Assembly: GCF_002775205.1 (NCBI RefSeq)
Contig: NC_036456.1
Coordinates: 8,769,463 to 8,833,462 of the forward strand
DNA length: 64,000 nt
Direction: 5' to 3'
Source: Xiphophorus maculatus
Taxonomy: Eukaryota > Chordata > Actinopteri > Cyprinodontiformes > Poeciliidae
Below, one piece after another: positions 50,401 to 61,200 of this stretch (positions within the stretch are counted from its first letter, which is position 1; every line of letters starts with the position of its first letter). The position numbers were made by a program, and so were the translations under genes. Under the pieces are notes generated by a model. That model was not told the origin of the DNA, did no database searches, and saw nothing but the letters and a program-made list of their open reading frames with translations.

Positions 50401-53400
50401 TTATCAAACATAAACATAAAATCAGAGAAAAAAAAAAGGATTTTGTAGATTTGGTTTCGGACACTTTTCAAGAAGGAACTCACAGGTTGTTTTAATGGTA
50501 ACGTCTTGGCTTACAAGGCTGATGATAGCAGGATTTCCTCTCTCTCCTGCACACCTGTAGATTCCTCCTTGTGTCACAGTGATTTCTCTGTTTTCTTCAT
50601 TATTTGTTGTGATTTCAGCTTCAGGAGTGTCTGAGGTCCGTCTGAACCATCTATACTTCCATCCAGCAGAGGGCTCCACTGAGCAGCTCAGTGTCACACT
50701 GCCCCCTACTGGTATGGTTGATGAACCTGCTGTCAATGTGGCCGTGGGTCTGTCTGCTGTTAATAGAAACAAAAATAAGTACATCTTACAACAAAAGACA
50801 TGAAATAATGTATTTTTCTAAGTCTTAAAGTAAATATATGTTCATAGTATAATATGACTGGTTATATTTATTTACTCAGAAAATATAATAAAATATCAAT
50901 CAATGTTATTTTTACATCATTAAGTTAACGAGGTAATTAAAACAACAAGTTTGTTTTTGTCCACAGAAAAATCCAGTGGTTGGTTCTCAAGTTAAACATT
51001 TTTTAATTAGTTTTGTTATGTTTTATGATTTGTGACTGACTTCATTTTGCATAAAAAAACTCACAAAGGCAGTAATACTGCCAGTAAGATGATCAGATTA
51101 TTCTTGTGTATACAAACAAATAAATAAATAAATAAAATATCTGAAATGAAGTAGAGTAAAAATATGGATATACTTTGCAAGGTTTGCCATTGGTTAAGGT
51201 TAAAATGTGATTTAAAATACTTCAGGTTTACCTAAAACAGTGACAATATTACTGCATTTTGTTTGATCTGAGCTCTTCCTACAACCACAGCACTGATATT
51301 CACCACTATGAAGTAATAACGTGCTGCTTTTATGTGGTATGTAGGACAGATGTGATTTATTATTAATGTTCAGCTTGTATTCCCAGTCAGAATCTTCTCC
51401 TTCATTCATGTCACATCTAAAGGTAACAAACTCTCCAGAATAAAAAGTCGACCAGTTGGGCTCAAAAGTCAGCACAGCATCTAAAGCAGAACCAACATTT
51501 AGTTCATTTCTTTTCTAGTTAACAATCACTGACAAAACACAAAAAGAGTGAAAATACAAAAACACAGTAAGATGTGAAATACAGGAGTAAAGATGAGCAG
51601 GGCCATGCAGAAACTTTTGGAGGGCCCCAAGGCCCCAAAGTTAAAAAGGGGCACATTGAACAAGATCTTAAAACATCCTACAACAACATAGCAACAGTAA
51701 ATATTAATCAACATTAAATATTAACCAAAAATCTAATATTTATTTGATCATACTGTTTGTAGAATCAAACTGGGTTAATTGGGATCTATTTTGTGTTTGT
51801 TTAAAAAATCACAATGAAGTCAAACTTTGTTAGCAAATTAGAACATAATTAAAAGCTGGTTTAAAACTCTTGGGCAATAAAATAGATCATAAATACCAGG
51901 TTATATTTAAAATTATATTAGTATTTTGATCAAATTGAGATATATAGAAATGATCAGGGAAAATATGAATTTAATTCAGAAATTAATTGACAGCATAAAA
52001 CAGCAGCAGCTGCGTGATTGTTGTTGGAGCTTTTTAAATGCTGCTTGGTTGTTTATGGTTTTTAATAATAGTTATTAATAACTAACTAGTTAGACAACAC
52101 AGCTTAACTAACTGTGTTAGTTACTAACACATAGTTCATAACATAACAAAAATATGTTTCACCTATACCAATATGAAAAAATGATCCAGTCAGGAAAAAA
52201 TTACAAGCATCAATGGCTGCAGATCAGTGTTATGCCATCATTATGGGCTAACACAGCAAAATGGCTGCTAGCAACAATTTCTGATTCCTTTTGTGGGTCT
52301 CTATCAGCTACGCCCTAAACAGAGCCTAGTGTGTCACTTCCTTTGACCTTAGCTCTGCGCGTCTGTGCACTATGTGTGTGTGTGAGGGTGTGTGTGTGTG
52401 AGTGTGTGTGTGTATGTGTATACAAGCATGCAGGCAGCTAAAAGAGATAAAGGAAAACAAACAAGTTTCATAAATTAGACAGTGTTTGTGTGGATGGAGG
52501 GCGGCCACACACAGTTTATCAGTCTCAGTCTGTGGACTTTCCTGCTCTCTGTATTAAAACTGACGGCTTACTTAGATGGACTAAATCGGCCACATATTCC
52601 TATTAAAACAAATTCTATTTAAAGATCAAGCAAACCTAAATTTCCAGATATTATATCTGAAATCCTCATTATCTGAATCTATATTAGATGCATGAAATCA
52701 TATGAATTTAATTGGAATATTCTAGATGGATATTTTAGAAAATCTATATTATATGTCTTTTAATTGTGCTTCATTAATAAAGTTTTCAATTTTGTCACTT
52801 ATAACATCTTTATCTAAATATCTAGACTATACTGCCAGAGAGTCCTATCTGCTCCTGGTAGAGCAGCAGAAAGCAGAGATTCTGTTCAGTTTGCTGCAGA
52901 CCAACTCAAAACAAATCACAACGTGTTAAAGAAAACTAGTCATCTCTGTTTCTACACTGACACATGTAGTCTTCACTGCTGGAATCAGAAACTCAGACAG
53001 TCCAGTCTTTACTGTCTGTCCTGTGTATTATTGACCCAGATCTCCTCCAGTCACACGTCCACTCAGTGGTTTCTCCTCCTGGACCTCACATGTCAGAGTG
53101 ATCGAATCACCACTGAACATCTGAGGCCAGTTTGGTTACAACAAGTTACAACAACCTTGTTGGAAACTGTTTATCAAATGTGAGCAGAAACATAAAATCA
53201 GAGAAAGAGAAAAAAAAGGATTTAATTTCAGACACTTTTCAAGAAGGAACTCACAGGCCGTTTCAATGGTAACGTCATGGCTTAGAAGGCTGATGATAGC
53301 AGGATTTTCTCTCACTCCATCACACCTGTAGATTCCTCCTTGTGTCACAGTGATTTCTCTGTTGTCTTCTTTATTTGTTCTGACTTGATCTTGACGTGTG

Positions 53401-55030
53401 TCTGAGGTCCGTCTGAACCATCTGTACTTCCATCCAGCAGAGGGCTCCACTGAGCAGCTCAGTGTCACACTGCCCCCTACTGGTATGGTTGTTGAACCTG
53501 CTGTCAATGTGGCCCTGGGTCTGTCTGCTGTTAATAGAAACAAAAATAAGTACATCTTACAACAAAAGACATGAAATAATGTCTTTTTCTAGTCTGAAAG
53601 TAAATATATGTTCATAGTATAATATGACTGGATATATTTATTTACTCAGAAAATATAATAAAACATCAATCAATGTTATTTTTACATCAGGCAAATAACT
53701 CTCCAGAATAAAAAGTCAACCAGTTGGGCTCAATAGTCAGCACAGCATCTAAAGCAGAACCAACATTTCTTTTCTAGTTAACAATCACTGACAAAACACA
53801 AAAAGAGTAAAAAGAAAAAAAAACACAGTAAGATGTGAAATACAGGAGTAAAGACGAGCAGGGCCGTGAAGAGACTTTTGGAGGCCCAAAGTTAAAAACG
53901 GACCCATTGAACAAGATCTTAAAACATCCTACAACAACATAGCAACAGTAAATATTAATCAACATTAAATATTAACCAAAAATCAAATATTTATTCGATT
54001 ATACTGTCTTATTGTCATCATGTGGGGACAAAGCAAAACAAATGTAGTCCATGTTTCCCTGATAGGTATAATGTTGCTGTTTCAGCGTTATTATTTGACC
54101 GAGGGCAGCCAGACTCATTTATTTTACTAAATTGTTATTTTTAACTTAATGTTATTGTTAAGGAGCACAAGAAGGTCACCTGATGCAGTAAAAAAAAATA
54201 TGTAAAAAAAAACGAAACTCAAAAAGAGGCACTTGCACTCACTCCCCCTCACCCCACACCTCCACATCGCCCCCTGTGCCAAGGTTTTTATTGAGAGAAT
54301 AAATCTTTAAAATAAATATTAAAAATTAACGTTACCGTGAGTTTGTCCACAGCAGAACAGTGAGTTCAGAACTGAAATAAAGGTTGAAATCTTGTTAGTA
54401 TTATAAATATTTAACAACATAAAATGAAGCAGCAGAATTTTGTCTCACACTCACATTTAGCACCAACTTAACAAATTTATTTTTTTGTTAAAATGCATAT
54501 TATTCAGGATTTTTTTGTTTTGAATAAAACAACATAAATGGTTGCAGCTATCATTATCATAAATATTTTTTTCTGTCTGATGAGATTGAACTGCACTTCA
54601 GAAACTTGACACACTGACAACAAAATATTCTCAGATTTACATCATATTCAGCCAAATTCAGTCGACTTTTAAGTTAAAATAAAAGGTTGAATTGTGAGTT
54701 ACAGGCCACGCCTTCTGGTTCACATTACAGTTTTCATTATACTTTATATTTCCACGTTTTTTACAATCGGCAGAGATAGATTTGCTAATCTCTGTCATCA
54801 GTGAATGTTCCTAATTTATTGGATTATTTATAATGGCTAGATTGTCAAATACTTACAGCATAAAGAAACAATGACAGCAGGATAAAAAAAGCACAAGACA
54901 CATTTCTAAAGCTCCTGTTTTGAACAATAATAATATTTTCCTTGATTTGCACTATTGAAACACAGAAAGCGATTTACTTACACAATAATCCCAGCATAGG
55001 CTCCAAGGTTTTCCCCATCTTGGCTTCCAT
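42687..55030 (-). CDS. Gene D: FCRL/LITR-like receptor with eight or nine Ig domains, charged TM and non-ITIM tyrosine tail
   Basis: Coding exons: signal 55030-54982 (MEAKMGKTLEPMLGLL) and 54371-54336; Ig 53527-53255, 51480-51232, 50756-50484, 49439-49191, 48706-48434, 47629-47372, 46709-46401, 45743-45477, 44271-44020; TM 43798-43682; tail 43272-43228, 43149-43087, 42924-42877, 42766-42687. Total 2,841 nt (946 codons plus stop). Exon 49439-49191 has AT instead of GT at its donor and may be skipped, giving 863 codons in the same frame. The TM contains IIEPVVK where B and C have IIGPVVG. Tail tyrosines are HLYDSV, PAYSQI, PIYANM and EVYSEI; none has the ITIM -2 residue. YANM satisfies both YxxM and YxN. 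The 16-nt and 92-nt tail exons of B and C are absent. The ectodomain grew by a recent two-domain duplication. Confidence 0.76.
43682..43798 (-). CDS. Gene D transmembrane exon with Glu and Lys
   Basis: A 39-codon exon: VTGSSPASS, then LFLVLLIIEPVVKILLVLL and LLLFLSCRRNN. The Glu and Lys replace two glycines of the B and C segments. A basic residue within a TM segment is typical of receptors that pair with ITAM adaptors, but here an acidic residue lies four positions away, so the meaning is uncertain. Confidence 0.8.
44020..44271 (-). CDS. Gene D Ig exon 9 (membrane-proximal trio, third)
   Basis: An 84-codon phase 1-1 exon starting DDDHDGVILVSPVHPV, with TLSCRDKKQ, FFYHNN and YKCQHSG. It is nearly identical to the gene B copies although the surrounding introns of D are more diverged, which suggests gene conversion or selection. 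Confidence 0.82.
44430..44640. mobile_element. (TA)n tract and interspersed-repeat fragment
   Basis: A (TA)n microsatellite (44430-44459) precedes a GC-rich stretch (CAGTCCAGAAATGTGCAGTCC..., CCCGAGCTCAGAGG) that resembles a common fish retroelement 3' region. Orientation and family are not established. Confidence 0.45.
44790..44862. mobile_element. Short transposon-end fragment
   Basis: Ends GCCGATCGATCGGTACACCTCTAA, the style of a hAT-type MITE terminus. Only one end is visible. Confidence 0.35.
45477..45743 (-). CDS. Gene D Ig exon 8 (membrane-proximal trio, second)
   Basis: An 89-codon phase 1-1 exon starting DPRPAASLSVNPDRVQHF, with SLSCEG, TEWRV, SDCSYWG, STCTINPY and VFWCES. Confidence 0.82.
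46401..46709 (-). CDS. Gene D Ig exon 7 (membrane-proximal trio, first)
   Basis: A 103-codon phase 1-1 exon starting AFPPQPVLSVSPSWPNPG, with TLSCEG, GWRFFWYK and GFVCRAERG. It is slightly shorter than the B and C copies around the PPRRYYSYE loop. Confidence 0.82.
47093..47285 (-). mobile_element. tRNA-derived SINE, same family as at 26.7 kb
   Basis: Reverse-complement copy in the gene D intron between exons 47629-47372 and 46709-46401, with poly-T at the left end and the tRNA-like head at the right. Small differences (for example CAACCCACG region) separate it from the copy at 26688. Confidence 0.78.
47372..47629 (-). CDS. Gene D Ig exon 6
   Basis: An 86-codon phase 1-1 exon starting APNKPSLILQSNWSQIYIG, with TLRCEI, WTYEWR and GDYSCRGNR. 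It is homologous to gene B Ig exon 5 and supports that exon as ancestral and lost from gene C. Confidence 0.82.
48434..48706 (-). CDS. Gene D Ig exon 5
   Basis: A 91-codon phase 1-1 exon, the newest duplicate of 50756-50484, with LSCSV, GWKYRWFRR and IYRCAGV. Acceptor TTAACAG and donor GTGAGT are intact. Confidence 0.83.
49191..49439 (-). CDS. Gene D Ig exon 4 (donor site mutated, possibly skipped)
   Basis: An 83-codon exon starting DAVLTIEPNWSTFYSGEF with an open frame. The sequence at the expected donor reads TTAG|ATAAAC, whereas its duplicate at 51232 reads TTAG|GTAAAC. The exon may be skipped, which would keep the frame because both flanking phases are 1. If unspliced, a stop follows downstream in the intron. 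Confidence 0.55.
50484..50756 (-). CDS. Gene D Ig exon 3
   Basis: A 91-codon phase 1-1 exon starting ADRPTATLTAGSSTIPVGG. It differs from the exon at 48706-48434 by a single predicted residue (CAGERG against CAGVRG), which shows a very recent duplication. Confidence 0.83.
51232..51480 (-). CDS. Gene D Ig exon 2
   Basis: An 83-codon phase 1-1 exon starting DAVLTFEPNWSTFYSGEF, with FRCDM, DWEYK and YQCCGCR. Adjacent cysteines at the second core position are unusual. The donor GTAAAC is intact, unlike the copy at 49439-49191. Confidence 0.78.
52373..52430 (+). repeat. TG microsatellite
   Basis: Interrupted (TG)n run inside copy 3 of the gene D duplication; copies 1 and 2 have a shorter run at the equivalent place (near 48208 and 50257). 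Confidence 0.8.
52945..53165 (-). pseudogene. Dead type-b Ig exon in a gene D intron
   Basis: The minus strand resembles gene E's type-b exon (61960-61685) from the SNKV start through the WTC region. It carries a one-base deletion in the VQGGE codons and in-frame stops near the end, and it loses the donor. It shows that gene D once shared the alternating a/b architecture of gene E. Confidence 0.7.
53255..53527 (-). CDS. Gene D Ig exon 1
   Basis: A 91-codon phase 1-1 exon starting ADRPRATLTAGSTTIPVGG, with LSCSV, GWKYRWFRR and IYRCDGV. It is the diverged third copy of the cassette that is duplicated at 50.5 and 48.4 kb. Donor GTGAGT. Confidence 0.82.
53697..53756 (-). pseudogene. Truncated 5' piece of an Ig exon in gene D
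   Basis: Sixty bases match the first part of exons 51480 and 49439 (DAVLTIEPNW...YSGE). A deletion of about 500 bp has joined its middle to the intron, so there is no second half and no donor. Confidence 0.7.
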
Positions 55031-57209
55031 GCAGCTGTTCTGCTTAAGTCAAACGTTTCTTCAGTGAAGTGACAAGATGCAAACGCAGCGTCTGTAGATA
55101 AAGAGAAGAGCAAGAAGCAGAGTCTATTTTTCACCTCAGACTGAGATCACACTAACACTGACATCACTGTGAAGTTTGTTTCTGCTACGAACTGCTGGGA
55201 CTTTTCCTGTCCATTGACGAGAAGTCGGACTAAAATAAGTCGAGTTCACAACAAGCTCAGTGTGATGTTGTGCACAAACTAACAAAACAGCATTTGAAAG
55301 GAAATTCCTGTTTTCAAATGCTAGGTGTTTTTGCAGTTATTCAAGTGAAAATTATGAAAAATGAAATGCAACAATAACGGATTCAAAAGTAGCATTGAGA
55401 TGAGGTGGGAGCCTTTTTGTGTGAAAACAGCATTTGGTTTCGAGTGCGTGACAACCAACTGGTCGGCTATTTTTAAGAGTTTCTCTTTGTGTCTCAAAAG
55501 AAGTGAGAGAATGATCTCACCTGTCACATTAAAATAAGGCCTTAGGTGGGTGGAGCCAGATAACAGCAGAAAATTCACAATTGTATTATGTGAAGTAGTT
55601 CTAAGTTTAAAAAGGGCTAAAAAGCAGCTAAAAAAATGTTAGTTTGAAAAGCATAGCATTGAAAATATAGATGTTTTTTTAGTCTGGGAGTGGGAACATT
55701 ACATTTTTACTGCTAAAATCAATCTTCAAAAATACAATATGATTATTTTTGTAATTGACAGGGCCCCGATTTTTATTTTTAATTCCTATGAACAAAAAAT
55801 AAATAAATAAATTGTGGAGGGCCCCCTGTCGTTCAGGGGCCCTTGGAATTGTCATAACTTTCCTCCCCTATACTGCGGCCCTGGTGGTAGTAAACCGTCT
55901 GGCGTCTTGTCTCTGGGAATCCACTCCTCTAAGCACTGATCCTTGATGAGGGAAATGCATTTCACCTGGAAGCGGCAGCTACCTGTCACATCCTGAAGAG
56001 GAGGAAGAGGAGAGAGCAGACATCCACCGGTCTGTGGATTTGACAATATGTGACAGTCGTTGTCATATTTTACTTCATCGGTTACAAATATACAAATGGA
56101 AAAACAAGAAAGCTGATGTATAAAATTATCTCACTTCATGTTAGTTAGTAGTTTATAAGTGTTCAAAATTGCTCATAAGAACCGATCGACAGATTCCTGC
56201 ACTAAAACTCACTAGTGTAATATTTAAAATGTTCTTTGCTACCACCTGGTGGACATTACCAGGAACTGCAACTGATTTACTGTTTAAAAGCCTCATTGTC
56301 ATGTTACTGAGCTGCAAGACATTCATCCAGATTTAAAGGAGTAAAACAAACCAAAATGTAACTTATTTTTAAATAAAAAATAAATTATTTTTTATTTTAA
56401 AAAAATAATTTTTTTTATTTATTTATTCTTTTTCATTTTGTTTCATTTTGAGTCTTGAAGATATGCACTGATCTCCAACATCAAGTTGCTCTGGTGCTCC
56501 GAAACACCGAAGTTGTCATGGAGATTATTTTCAAAGTCTAACTACTCATACTTATTATAATTGCATGTCTAACAATTTTGAAATATTTAGCTTCCCTCTC
56601 TTCATGTTTTGGTTTCTGTTTAGTTTTGAGCTGCTACAAAACATTTTGAGCTTCACTAATATTCATAATGAAAGACTAAACAAAAATATTTAGTAATGTG
56701 TTTAAACCTAAGGGGCTGGGATTTTCCTTGTAAGTAATAATAAAGAAGACAGTAAAATACGGATTAACATTTCAAAATGCTCCAGAGGCTTTATTCTCAT
56801 ATTATTCACAAAAGGAACAATAAAAGCACCACAATATTCAAACTGTACAAATATTGTTTTTTTACTGCTTGCAGAGGAAAAGCGGAAAAGCTACAAATGC
56901 TGAGTAAGAATGATGACAGCAATTTTCTTATTTCATTTTATGAATCTTGGTAAGAAATGACTATTGCACCTGGATTAAATCAACTCATATTTGAGTTACT
57001 AGATTAGATTACAGTGCAGAATAAACCAGCACAGCATGCAGCCTACAAGGCAGATCACAGGACACTTTTTTCAAAAATACAGCAATGTGATTGTCAGTAA
57101 ACTTTGTTAGAGAATGAAGACAGCTGGGATACGGTAGTAAATTCATAACAAAAATCAGAACTGTAAGTAGAACTTTTAAATGCAGTAGGAATATTTCCTC
57201 ATATGACCT
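55031..57209. other. Intergenic segment between genes D and E
   Basis: Holds the gene D upstream region, a GGGCCC-rich repeat fragment at about 55755-55885, and AT-rich DNA. A minus-strand AATAAA near 56790 may end gene E. No further gene is recognised. Confidence 0.5.
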
Positions 57210-58269
57210 TCAGGCTGAGCTGTTATTTCCTGGTCTCACATTGACATAAGCAGAACTTTCCTCTGGATGATGAGGTCTCTCTGTTAAAATTATAACAAGA
57301 ATATGGAAAAAGAAAATAATTAATATTTAGAAATATTCTCATTTTTTCTTCTTCAACTCTTTTTCACTTATTTACCTCTTCTCTTTGTGTATGTCACAGC
57401 TTCATCTGTAATGGAAATATTTCAGAATTTGACATTATATATCCTCTAATCACTTGGTTGTTCCAGCTCTGTAGTAAAATATATACATTACCATTTCCAG
57501 CGGCTCCACGCGGACGGATAATGTGATAGATAGAAGAGGTGCCTATGGTACATAACAAATGTAAAAAAAAATTAATTAATTCATAAAAAGTTCTGATTTC
57601 TGATTATTATTGTATGCAGTTATATAAAATTTCAAGATTTATTTAATTCTCTTTTATATTTTCCTTATTTAGCTGCATCTGAAGAGGAAAGCTGTCAGTT
57701 GCTGTTTACTGACAAACAATAACTTTAATTGCTGAGTTGAAACAATTGTTTCTTGAACTGTTTCAGTTCGTGAAGCAGTTCAGTTTGTTTCATGAATTGT
57801 TTTCATGAAAGCAACTCATGGTAATGATATAGCTGCATTTTGCTAAATTAAGAAACAGAGATATAATCATAGTGGATATTAATGCTGACGTAACGATGAC
57901 GTTTAGCACCAACACATCCCAGGAGTTTAACCCTGTTGTTTCGCGTTTGTCAGACAGAATTAGCTCTATTGTGATATTTTCCTTTGTTATGAAGATGCAT
58001 CACAGCAAAGAAATGACAAAACATTAATTATGAATAATTAAGTTAAGAAAATGCAGTTTTTTTTACTCTGTGACTAACCATGCAGCAGAGAGTTGTAATC
58101 ATTTTCAGTCTTGTTCACTCCATGATTAGTGGTCGGCCTCTGGCTGCTGCTTTCAGACTGAAATGACCTAAAAATATGAAAGTGGATTAAATTCAGTAAT
58201 GACAGAAATGATTAATAGTTCATGATTAAGATGAAATGCCAGATGTTACTAACCTGAGACAGGACAAAT
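57210..58269 (-). CDS. Gene E cytoplasmic exons
   Basis: Exons 58269-58254 (16 nt), 58167-58079 (89 nt, NDYNSLLH), 57542-57492 (SSIYHIIRPRG), 57405-57376 (DEAVTYTKRR) and 57280-57210 (HHPEESSAYVNVRPGN..., TGA). SIYHII and SAYVNV fit the ITIM pattern. The phases are continuous. Confidence 0.78.
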
Positions 58270-61200
58270 CTGGGAAAGATACAAAATACATAATTATTAC
58301 AACTTATGTTCTGTATTTCAAAGCTAAAATACTAATAGCGTTTGATTAATTAACAACGTTAAGAACCAATTTGTTCCGGTATCAGAAGAAAAACATCTCA
58401 CCCTTTGACAGTCGGTAACGCCACAACAAGAGGAGGAGAATGATGAGAATGATTCCAACAAATGGTCCAATAATAGACATCATAGGAAATGAAGAGCTGG
58501 TGGGACTGGACACAGTTACTGGAAATAAGAAACATAAAAAAAAAGCAAATTAGCTGCAGATTTTTACCAAGTCATTCTCTCTATTCCAGAAAAGTGTTAC
58601 TTTAAATTTGAACACACCAGTGCAGTAAGTTATTACCTTGCTCCTTTCTAAATGCTTTAAATAATAAAGAAGATATTAAAATATCAACATTTCAAACGCT
58701 TGCTGCAAGTGGAAATTGTGAAAGGATTTGATCTATGAAAGTTTAAATCTATGTTCATTTGATGCTGATTGTGATACTCCATCACTAGTGACAACACAAC
58801 AACATTAATTACTTCTTGATTTTTTTTTTGTATCAGAAACGAGTCACGTTAAGCTCACCATTCTTAGTGATGCTGATTCTGTCACTGTAGTCTGTGTAGT
58901 AAACTGGTCGTCCTCGTCCTCCTCTGCACCAGTACAGTCCCTCCTCTGAGACACTCATTTGTCCATTTGAAGGGAAAACAGCTTCTTCTCTGGTCAGAGG
59001 CTCTGAGGAGTCTCGCTCTTTGTACCAGAAATATTTCCAACCAGATGACGATGAGTCCACTATACAGGTCAGCGTCACTCTGCCTCCTGCTGGTATCTCT
59101 CTGCTATTACTATTCAACTGGGCCTTTGGTTTACCTGTTAGTGAGTTCACCATACAGAAAATGACAAAAGCATCATTCACTAAACATCAAACTTTGGTTA
59201 AAAGTTCTGAGACTTGCTGTTCCTGGTCTATTTGTCAGAAAACAATATCAATTGTATCTACAGAGAAATAACCTGTAGGGTTTTTTTTCTTTTATCCAAC
59301 AGATATAGGAGAGCAATTTCCCACAGATTAGACAAAACATTGATGATTCACCTGATACAGACAGTCTGATGGTTTCACTCCACTGTGTTGAAGAATACCA
59401 GTCATCTCTGCTTCTACACTGACACATGTAGTTTTCTCTGCTGGACTCAGAGACAATGAAAGTCCAGTCTTTACTGTTTGTCCTGTATATAGCTGTCCAA
59501 GGTGTCCTCCAGTCACACGTCCACTGAGTGGTTTCTCCTCCCTGAACCTCACATGTCAGAGTGATCGACTCACCAATGAAGACAAGAGGCCGGTTTGGTC
59601 GTCGAGTCACAAAGACCTTGTTGGAAACTGTTTCCATATGGACAGTTGTCATTGAAACATGTAACGTTAACTGTTTTTGTACATGTGCAAGCAGTGTTCA
59701 AGAAAACCATTGTTACAATGTAAACAAAATGATTGAACTTACAAATTATCTGGATATTGACCTCATCGCTTGAATCACTGTTGAAATCTTGTTTTTCTCT
59801 AATTCCCATACATCTGTAGATTCCTCCTTGTGTCACAGTGATTTCTCTGTTCTCTTTATTATTTGTTCTGACTTGAACTTCAGGAGTGTCTGAGGTCCGT
59901 CTGAACCATTTGTATTTCCATCCAGCAGAGGGCTCCACTGAGCATCTCAGTGTCACACTGCCCCCTACTGGTATGGTTGTTGAACCTGCTGCCAGTTTGG
60001 CTCTGGGTTTATCTGGTGTTATTGAAAATATATATAGGTACATGTCACAATTTGTTTTTCAACTTATCAAAACAGTTTTTACTGTCATTTTATTATGAAA
60101 TTAATTTTACATGTACAGTCTAAACCAGTGGTGCCCAAAGTTGGTCCTCATCCTGCATGTTTTCGTTCTCTCCCTGGTGGTAGTAACAACCTTTTCAGCA
60201 GGTCAATGTTCTTCTTAGGCCTCTAATGAGCCACCATTTGATCCAGGTGTGTTAAACCAGGGAGAGAACTAAAACATGCAGGATGCAGGTCCTGGAGGAC
60301 CAACTTTGGGCACCACTGGCCTAAATGGTTGAAATATCATAAAACAATGTTATGTTTTTGTCACTCATTTCAGGAAGTGAAGGTGATATATTATATAGAT
60401 TAGTTATATGTATAGAAAATATTTAGAGCATTTGTTTCTTATAATTTGTTTCTAATTTGTTTCTTATAATTTTGACAAATATGACTTATGGATAACAACA
60501 ATCTAAACCCAAATGAAAAGATACTTCACTTTGTTCTGAGAAGAAGACTTTGTATCGCCAGTTCTTTTACTTCCTGTAGCCCAGGTGAGACGCTTCAGGT
60601 GTTGTTTCTGGTTCAGGAGTTTCTTGACAAAAGGACTTTAGACCTTTGTAGCCCACAGGCTTCATCTTCCTATAGTCATGCACTAAGTATTCAGTTCTCT
60701 GCTATAAGTTTGAACTTTTCAGAATTGATTTGGCTCTGATTAGAGTTAAATTGAGTTAAACAGTAAACTTGATTGTGCATCTCTATGGAGATTCATAACA
60801 GTTCCAGTGTTGCTTTTCCAAGTGTTGCTTCTAATTAATATGTAATAGTGCAAAATGACAAGCTACAGTAGTCTGACAGAAGGGAGGCTACAGTTTTGCA
60901 CCATAAGCCCAACATGGTGAAGTGTCTCACCCAGAGACACAAATGAAGAGGGCGGGCAGACCAGGAATCAAACCAACGATCCATCAACTGCAGAGAGAAC
61001 TAATACCTCCATCATCACCATTGTCCACTGAATAGCGTGCTATTTCTGGCTAAATTTATTTCTGTAAAATAATTTAATAAATTAATAAAATGTGCAGGAT
61101 GTATTTTATCAAATATTTTATCTTAAATATTTTATGGTAAATTTATCTGTATGTCTGAGAAATATTTATAGTAAATATTTTAAGTAATTGTTGATTTTAA

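Larger units (their letters stand above)
47890..52500. repeat. About 2.05-kb tandem duplication, two full and one partial copy
   Basis: Copy 1 about 47.89-49.98 kb, copy 2 about 49.98-52.03 kb, copy 3 partial to about 52.50 kb, resuming around 53.17 kb after an insertion. Equivalent bases are offset by 2,041 to 2,050. Each full copy carries one type-a Ig exon and one 'DAVLT' Ig exon. Confidence 0.85.
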
